A DNA stretch of 64,000 nucleotides from Roseiarcus sp963816065 (lineage in GTDB: Bacteria > Pseudomonadota > Alphaproteobacteria > Rhizobiales > Beijerinckiaceae), in NCBI GenBank assembly GCA_963816065.1, contig CAWFJG010000007.1:186001-250000 (forward strand). The letters are read 5' to 3'. Both the position numbers and the translations under genes were made by a program. Below the pieces are notes generated by a model. The model saw only the letters and a list, made by a program, of their open reading frames with translations. It was not told the origin of the DNA and made no database searches. Below, piece after piece: positions 58,558 through 64,000 of the stretch. Every line of letters starts with the position of its first letter. Within the stretch, counting starts at the first letter, position 1.

Positions 58558-59881
58558 CTACAGCCCGCGCCAGCTCACCCGCCAGATCGAGCCGCTCTCG
58601 TCGTCGGTGACGAGCAGCGCGCCGTCCTTCGCCGCGGCGACCCCGACGGGCCGGCCCCACACGCCGCCGTCCGCCGCGACGAAGCCGGTCAGGAAATCCT
58701 CGTAGACCCCCGTCGGCTCGCCACCCTTCAACATCAGCCGCGCCACCTTGTAGCCGGTGCGCTTGCCGCGGTTCCACGAGCCATGGAAAGCGACGAACGC
58801 TGCGCCCGAGTATTCGGCCGGAAACTGGGTCCCCTGGTAGAACGCGATGCCGAGCGGAGCGGAGTGCGGCTGGAACAGCACGTCGGGGACGCTCACGTGA
58901 CCGGAGAGGTCCGGCCGCTCGCCCTTGTGGCGCGGGTCCTGATGGTCTCCGATGTAGAACCAGGGCCAACCGAAGAATTCGCCGTCGGCGACCCTGGTCG
59001 CATAATCGGGCGGCAGGTCGTCGCCGAGCCCGTCGCGCTCGTTGACGACGCACCATAGCGCGACCGAGGACGGCTCAACCGCCATGCCGGAGCAGTTGCG
59101 CAGCCCCGTGGCGATAGACGCGCTTGCGGCCGCCCTCGGGATCGAACGCCAGCACGTCGGCGCGATCACGCTCCTCGCCGAAGGACGCGCCGAGCGGTCC
59201 TGCGGCAACCTCGGCGGCTTTGGGCCGATCGGCGCCGTTCCGCGTCGTTGGTCGCCGAGCCGACCGAGACGAACATCGTCTTGCCGTCCGGCGAGAAAGC
59301 GAGATCGCGCGTCCAATGGCGCGCCCCGCTCCGGCAGAGCTCGGAACGACGGTCTCGGCCGGGCGCGAAGCCTCGAGATCGCCGTTGCGATAAGGAATCC
59401 GGCGGACTGAGCCGACGGTCGCGACATAGACCCAGCGCGGGTCGGGGCCCGGCGGATAGAAGGCGATCCCATAGACCAGCGGCAGGCCGGTCGCGAAGAC
59501 GTGCGGTCGAGCGGGAGCCGCTTTCGCCTCCTCGCCACCGAAGACCAGCACGCGGCCCGCCCCGCTTTCCGCGACGAACATATCGCCGTTGGGAGCGGCG
59601 CGGATCGCGCGAGGGCTCGACAGGCCGGAGGCGAGGAGGTCGACGGAAAAGCCCGGCGGCGCTCTTGGCGCCGCGCCGGACGGGCGAGCGACGCGAGACG
59701 ACACGTTGGCGGTGGAAGGCGTCGCATAGGGCGGCGGAAGATCGGCCGGCGTGATCAGCCGCCGCACGCCCGGCGCGTCCACGCGCCAGTCGCCGTAAGC
59801 GGATGGCCCCGTCCTTGGGCCATCGGCCGCGAGCGCCGCGCCGGCGGCGACGATCGAGGCGACTGCCGCGATCCTTCGCAT
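58558..59881 (-). CDS. PQQ-dependent sugar dehydrogenase (L-sorbosone-dehydrogenase type), exported; multiple frameshifts
   Basis: Periplasmic beta-propeller quinoprotein. A signal peptide (IAAVASIVAAGAALA) is followed by propeller motifs: PRAIRAAPNGDMFVAESG, HWTRDLAFSPDGKTMFVSVGS (in another frame), ATGLRNCSGMAVEP, DYATRVADGEFFGWPWFYIG, HGSWNRGKRTGYKV and DDESGSIWRVSW. At least three single-base breaks (about 59320, 59240 and 59100) divide the frame. The duplicated 5' end lies upstream at 60335-60523. Confidence 0.8.
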
Positions 59882-59965
59882 GACGTCCTCCTCGCCGAAA
59901 AGCCCAAGGTTATGCTGCTTGAGAGGGGCGACAATACGTCGTCGCGCCGATGGGGACGTCGCCGG
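59701..59965. repeat. 265-bp direct repeat, copy 1 (5' end of sugar dehydrogenase plus leader)
   Basis: Aligns without gaps to 60343-60607 with an offset of 642 bases; both contain the start codon, signal peptide and the same 80-base leader. Many point differences show that the duplication is old. Confidence 0.8.
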
Positions 59966-60334
59966 CTGCGCTACCTCAATCCTTGCGAGCGACCTCAGGT
60001 CGAAGACCCTGGGGGATCAATCGAGAAGATCGCAGGGCGCTCTACGATCCCCCGGATTACCTCGTTCGCTTGGATCAAGCCTATGGACGAGGACACGAGA
60101 CGAACATAACTGGAACGAAAAGCCACTCGACTCTGACAACCTAGCGGAAGATTGTGGACAACTTGCCGCGTTGATGACAACCGGACGATACGAGATTATG
60201 GTTGTAGCGCGAAGAGACGATTCCTCCCACGTTTCTCTTCGTAGTAATTACGTGTCGGAACGGCTTTTATTTCTTTCCACGCCGCCGTTCCGACGCGGCC
60301 TTTTCCTGAAGATCTTTGCAGTTCGGCCAGTGGA

Positions 60335-60523
60335 TCAAGTCGACACGTTGGCCGCCGAAGGCGTCGCATAGGGCGGCGGCAGATCGGCCTGCGTGATCAG
60401 CCGCCGCACGCCCGGCGCGTGCGCGCGCCAGTCGCCGTAAGGGAACGGCCCCGCTGTAATACCATCCGTCGCGAGCGCCGCGCTGGCGGCGACGATCGAG
60501 GCGATCGCCGCGATCCCTCGCAT
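60335..60523 (-). pseudogene. truncated duplicate of the sugar dehydrogenase 5' end
   Basis: A 62-codon frame with a signal peptide (IAAIASIVAASAALATDG) and YGDWRAHAPGVRRLITQADLPPPYA, nearly identical in pattern to the start of the 58558-59881 gene, ending at a stop after NVST. A remnant of a tandem duplication, unless it is expressed as a small exported peptide. Confidence 0.7.
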
Positions 60524-60607
60524 GACTTTCCTCCTCGCCGAAAAGCCCAAGATCCTGCGGCTCGAGAGGGGCGACAATACGTCGCCGCGCCGATGGAGAC
60601 GTCGCCG
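60343..60607. repeat. 265-bp direct repeat, copy 2
   Basis: Second copy of the block at 59701-59965. It still carries the leader region (60524-60607), which was probably the original promoter-bearing segment. Between the copies (59966-60342) I see no gene. Confidence 0.8.
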
Positions 60608-60734
60608 GCCGCGCAGCTCCGCCATGGGAGCAAGAGCGGTTAATCCAGACCATCGTGGGGCGCTCTACGGTCTGGATATTTCGGGCTCACGCTCCTCACA
60701 ATGTCGATTGGGGCCGAAGCGTACGCGCCAAGTC

Positions 60735-61762
60735 CTAAGGCTCAACCGTCTCGCTCGGACGCGGGCCGGACTGCTCGACGGCGAATTGGGCGCCGACGAC
60801 GCCGGAACCGACCGTGACGTCGTTCACCTCCTGGTGCAGTTCCGCGGCGCTGAGGCGATAAGCGAATGGGGCCAGGCTATCCTTGATCAGGTAGTCGAGC
60901 GGCTGGCCTTGCCGATCGTATTCCGCCCCGTAGATCAGGAAAGCGTGATCCTCGCTGCCGGTGACGACCGACTGCCCGTGCATGAGAGACCGGTGGATGA
61001 GATCGATCAGGGTCGAGAGACCAACGTAGCGCACGCGCGTGTCGGCGCGCGCGTCGGGGTCACGCGAGGGACCCAGCCTTCCACGCCGTCGCGCGCAAGG
61101 TCGAACTCGATCCACGCTTGTCCTTCAAGGGCGGCATGAGCGAGCGCTAGCGGACTCAGGGGTCGGCCTTCGAGATGGGTTATCGTCGGCTTCACGCCGA
61201 GCGCCGCAGTCAGCGCGCCGTCGAGCGCCCTGTGCTTGAGTTCAGGTTGCGCCGGGCCGGCGAGCGACGCCTTCAGCGTCGTCAGCACGGGCGCGTCGTC
61301 GACGACGTCGTGGAAATCGTCGCGGTCGACAAGTCCGTTCCGCCGTATGAGCTCGAGCGCTTCGACCGCGAGTCCGCCATCGCCCGGTTCGCCCGGTTCG
61401 CCGCGAATGAACCGGCCGAAACGATCGGCGAGCGCATCGCGCTCGAGCGCCGCGCGCGAGAACGCGACTTGCGCGCCGGGATGGCGCGTCATGTAGTTCG
61501 TTTCCAGCATGCTGAGCGTCGCATAGACCCAACAGAGGCCTGTGCCGCCCTGATCGAGCGGGGCGGTGATCGGCAGGGCGTAGCGCTCCGCCGCCTCGTC
61601 CGGGGCGCCGCCGGTCGCGAACGTCAGGAGCGGGAGGGGTTCGATGTTGCGCGTCGCGACAGCCGCGATGGCGGTGACGAGCGCCGCGAGAAGAAGCAGA
61701 GACAGCGCACGCCGCCGATCGTTTCCGCCGAGCGCCTGCGCCAGGCCATTCAGGACTGTCAT
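60735..61762 (-). CDS. C1-like (papain-fold) cysteine peptidase with membrane anchor; frameshift near 61055
   Basis: The N-terminus contains one transmembrane helix (RALSLLLLAALVTAIAAVATR). The catalytic domain has Q/Cys site DQGGTGLCWVYATLSMLETN, the His in EDHAFLIYGAEYD and an Asp in place of the usual Asn (LIKDSL). This layout resembles bleomycin-hydrolase/C1-like peptidases. One base must change between EGW and PSRDPDARADT (about 61050-61060). Joined length about 342 aa. Faces the periplasm if the anchor is a normal signal anchor. Substrate unknown. Confidence 0.7.
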
Positions 61763-62092
61763 GAGCTTGCGACCGCACGTTTCAATGCGCCCGGCGACTG
61801 CCGGGCCCCGCCGCCTCGCCGAACGACGGTGCGGAGTCGCCGAAAGAAATGCTTCGGCGCGTCGCCAGGAGGGCGGTCGAATGGCCACGACGTGGCGGGG
61901 GTTTGGAAACTTCGCGTCACGCGAGCCAACGCCGCGATACGGGTCGAAGTTCCCGCTTGCCGATGCGGTGATTTTACTCGATGACAGCGAAGCGTGGACG
62001 ATCCGCCGGACAGCTTTTGGAGCAACGCGTCAAGGCCGAGTTGGAGAAAACGCCAAAACCGGCGAGGGCATTCCTTCGGACACGCTCGCGTC
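61763..62092. other. intergenic, no gene seen
   Basis: No frame with family motifs. It likely includes the promoter of the C1-like peptidase gene. Confidence 0.35.
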
Positions 62093-62674
62093 CTACAACT
62101 GCTGCTCGCGGCCCATCGCGTAAAATTCCTCGTTCGGGCGGATCGAGAAGGCGTTCGCCAGCCGGTTGGACATCGCGAAGAACGCCGCAATGGCGGCGAT
62201 GTCCCAGGCCTCGTCGTCCGTGAAGCCGTTTGCTTTCAGCGCCGCATAGTCGGCATCGTCGACGGCTTGCGACCGCTCGGCGACTTTCATGGCGAAGTCG
62301 AGCATGGCGCGCTGGCGCGGCGTGACGTCGGCCTTGCGGTAGTTGACCGCGACCTGGTCGGCGATCAGCGGGTTCTTCGCCCGGATGCGCAGGATCGCGC
62401 CATGCGCGACCACGCAATAGCCGCAATTATTGAGCCCCGACGTCGCGACCACGATCATTTCGCGCTCCGCCTTGGTGAGCCCGCCGGACTTCTCCATCAG
62501 CGCGTCATGATAGGCGAAGAAGGCGCGAAACTCCTCGGGCCGCCGGGCGAGCGCGAGAAAGACATTGGGCACGAAGCCCGACTTCTCCTGCACCGCGGCG
62601 ATCCGTTCGGCGATGTCGGCGGGAAGATCGCCCAGCTTCGGCGGTTCGAAGCGGCTGATCGGCGGATTGCTCAT
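62093..62674 (-). CDS. AhpD-like peroxidase-related protein
   Basis: 193 aa. CMD/AhpD family signature NNCGYCVVAHG (redox CxxC with the downstream His) and helical GFVPNVFLALARRPEEFRAFFAYHDAL. C-terminal ALKANGFTDDEAWDIAAIAAFFAMSNRLAN fits peroxidase-related enzymes. Start at ATG 62674 (MSNPPISRFEPPKL). Probably acts in peroxide or alkylhydroperoxide reduction; the physiological partner is unknown. Confidence 0.88.
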   Translation of the reverse strand: MSNPPISRFEPPKLGDLPADIAERIAAVQEKSGFVPNVFLALARRPEEFRAFFAYHDALMEKSGGLTKAEREMIVVATSGLNNCGYCVVAHGAILRIRAKNPLIADQVAVNYRKADVTPRQRAMLDFAMKVAERSQAVDDADYAALKANGFTDDEAWDIAAIAAFFAMSNRLANAFSIRPNEEFYAMGREQQL

Positions 62675-62763
62675 AGCGCGCGCGTCCTTGCTTCCAAGCA
62701 ACCATGGTAGCATCGCGCGGGCGCGGGGAAAAAATGTCCCGTCCGCTCGCAACGAGGCCACTC

Positions 62764-63813
62764 ATGGAATTCGGCGTCTACACCTTTGTCGAGAGCCGGC
62801 TCGACCCGGCGACCGGCGAGCCTGTCGATCTCGACAAAACCTTCGCCGAGCTTCTGGAAGAGATCGAACTGGCCGATCAGGTCGGGCTCGACGTCTTCGG
62901 TCTCGGCGAGCACCATCGGCCAGACTACGCCATCTCGGCGCCGGCGGTGGCGCTGGCGGCCGCGGCGGCGCGCACGAAGCGCATCCGCCTCACCAGCGCC
63001 GTGACGGTGCTGTCGTCCGACGATCCGGTGCGGGTCTACCAGCAGTTCGCCACGCTCGACGGCCTGTCGGGCGGGCGGGCGGAAATCATGGCCGGGCGCG
63101 GCGCGTTCATCGAATCCTTTCCGCTGTTCGGCTACGGCCTCGACGACTACGAGACCCTGTTTTCCGAAAACCTCGAACTGCTGCTCGCGATCCGCAAGGA
63201 CGCCCGGCCGGAATGGCGCGGCGGCCATCGCCCGGCGCTGAACGGTCCGGGCGTCTATCCCCGCGCCTTGCAAAACCCCCTGCCCGTCTGGATCGCCTCG
63301 GGCGGGACGCCGCAATCGGCAGCGCGCGCCGGCTCGCTCGGCCTGCCGCTCGCCATCGCCATCATCGGCGGGGAGCCGGCCCGCTTCGCCCCGCTGGCCG
63401 CACACTATCGCGCGGCGGCACGGCGCGCGGGCGTGCGGGAAAGCGCGCTCAAGCTCGGGATCAACGGCCACGGCTTTCTCGCCGATGACGCCGAGACGGC
63501 GGCCGAGACCTTTTTCGAGCCTTACGCCGAGGTGATGCGCCGGCTGGGGCGCGAGCGCGGCTGGCCGCCGCTGAAGCGGGCGCAGTACGACGCCGGCCGC
63601 GGCCCACGCGGGCATCTGATGATCGGCTCGCCGGACGACGCCGTCGCCAAAATCCTCGCCCAGCACGAGGTCTTCGGCCACGACCGGTATCTCATGCAAA
63701 TGCGCGTCGGCCTGCAGCCGCATGCGGCGATCCTGCGCTCGATCGAACTGTTCGGCACGGTCGTCGCGCCGAGGGTGCGGGAGGCGCTGGCGGATCGCAG
63801 AGGCGTGGGATGA
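62764..63813 (+). CDS. LLM-class flavin-dependent oxidoreductase
   Basis: 349 aa. Luciferase-like monooxygenase TIM-barrel: MEFGVYTFVESR, DQVGLDVFGLGEHHRPDYA, RIRLTSAVTVLSSDDPVRVYQQFATLDGLSGGRAEIMAGRGA, and the C-terminal GHLMIGSPDDAVAKIL. I take ATG 62764; ATG 62734 would add ten residues. Reduced flavin mononucleotide is the expected cofactor; substrate unknown. Divergent from the AhpD-like gene. Confidence 0.88.
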   Translation: MEFGVYTFVESRLDPATGEPVDLDKTFAELLEEIELADQVGLDVFGLGEHHRPDYAISAPAVALAAAAARTKRIRLTSAVTVLSSDDPVRVYQQFATLDGLSGGRAEIMAGRGAFIESFPLFGYGLDDYETLFSENLELLLAIRKDARPEWRGGHRPALNGPGVYPRALQNPLPVWIASGGTPQSAARAGSLGLPLAIAIIGGEPARFAPLAAHYRAAARRAGVRESALKLGINGHGFLADDAETAAETFFEPYAEVMRRLGRERGWPPLKRAQYDAGRGPRGHLMIGSPDDAVAKILAQHEVFGHDRYLMQMRVGLQPHAAILRSIELFGTVVAPRVREALADRRGVG

Positions 63814-63945
63814 GGACGCGCCGTCGCAGTTGATCCAGCGCAAGGCCGAGCGCGGCCCGGCGATTATCATCGGGCGCAATTCCATGTTGACCGACCGCAT
63901 CACCGAAGTCATCGGCCCGGAACCGGGAAAGCACTTGAGATCAAG
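63803..63945 (+). other. coding-like fragment of unknown origin
   Basis: One frame reads GPAIIIGRNSMLTDRITEVIGPEPG with coding-like character but no start, and it overlaps the end of the flavoprotein gene. It may be a decayed 3' end or a gene broken by another indel. Confidence 0.3.
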
Positions 63946-64000
63946 TCGTTGCGGCTCGGGCGCTGGGGTCGTCCCTGTGGCGTCGCAACGCCGAGCCCCT

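Overview
The window looks like chromosomal DNA of a high-GC alphaproteobacterium, probably of the order Hyphomicrobiales. This is inferred from the slt-dapA-smpB neighbourhood, the cbpA-cbpM pair, the LysM/BON protein, DUF1003 and DUF427 proteins, a beta carbonic anhydrase and rbs-type ABC genes; there is no rRNA to confirm it. No rRNA, tRNA or CRISPR array was seen.

Layout. 0-4.2 kb: end of a PEP-CTERM secreted protein, carbonic anhydrase, an SDR remnant and a large Na+/H+ antiporter with a C-terminal cyclic-nucleotide-binding domain. 4.3-9.7 kb (minus strand): an apparent RiPP cluster made of a small precursor-like peptide translationally coupled to an FxsB-like radical SAM/SPASM enzyme, an HExxH peptide hydroxylase-like protein and a HemN-like radical SAM enzyme, followed by an Orc1/AAA-type ATPase. 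10.0-11.3 kb: a divergent SDR/LysR pair shredded by many one-base indels. 11.4-16.3 kb: a protein of four winged helices and a sugar ABC operon. 16.7-18.1 kb: a repeat element and an IS630-type element. 18.1-26.6 kb: slt, dapA, smpB, dctA, an IS1182-type element and an acyl-CoA ligase. 27.3-32.9 kb: a TIR protein overlapping a membrane-anchored nSTAND NTPase with TPR-like repeats, and a convergent NlpC/P60-like protein. 33-46 kb: metabolism and envelope genes (metY, M23 peptidase, LysM/BON, cbpAM, arginase family and others). 46.2-49.8 kb: a low-GC PLD-type nuclease gene broken by two IS elements (IS66 and IS1595 types), each with a perfect 8-bp target duplication. 50-57 kb: 5-oxoprolinase, aldo/keto reductase, DUF427, RNase T2, SDR. 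57.2-58.5 kb: non-coding, with the second copy of the repeat element. 58.5-64 kb: PQQ-type sugar dehydrogenase with a duplicated 5' end, a C1-type cysteine peptidase, an AhpD-like protein and an LLM flavoprotein.

A property that affects every call: about sixteen genes, including the normally conserved smpB, dapA-linked slt and 5-oxoprolinase, carry apparent single-base frameshifts, several at G/C homopolymers. The simplest reading is residual sequencing error, typical of incompletely polished long-read data. Such genes are given here as one CDS spanning the break.

The most interesting systems are the candidate RiPP cluster (5.9-9.7 kb), the TIR/nSTAND pair (27.3-31.9 kb) and the dispersed hairpin-plus-AACAGGC repeat (16.7 and 57.5 kb).
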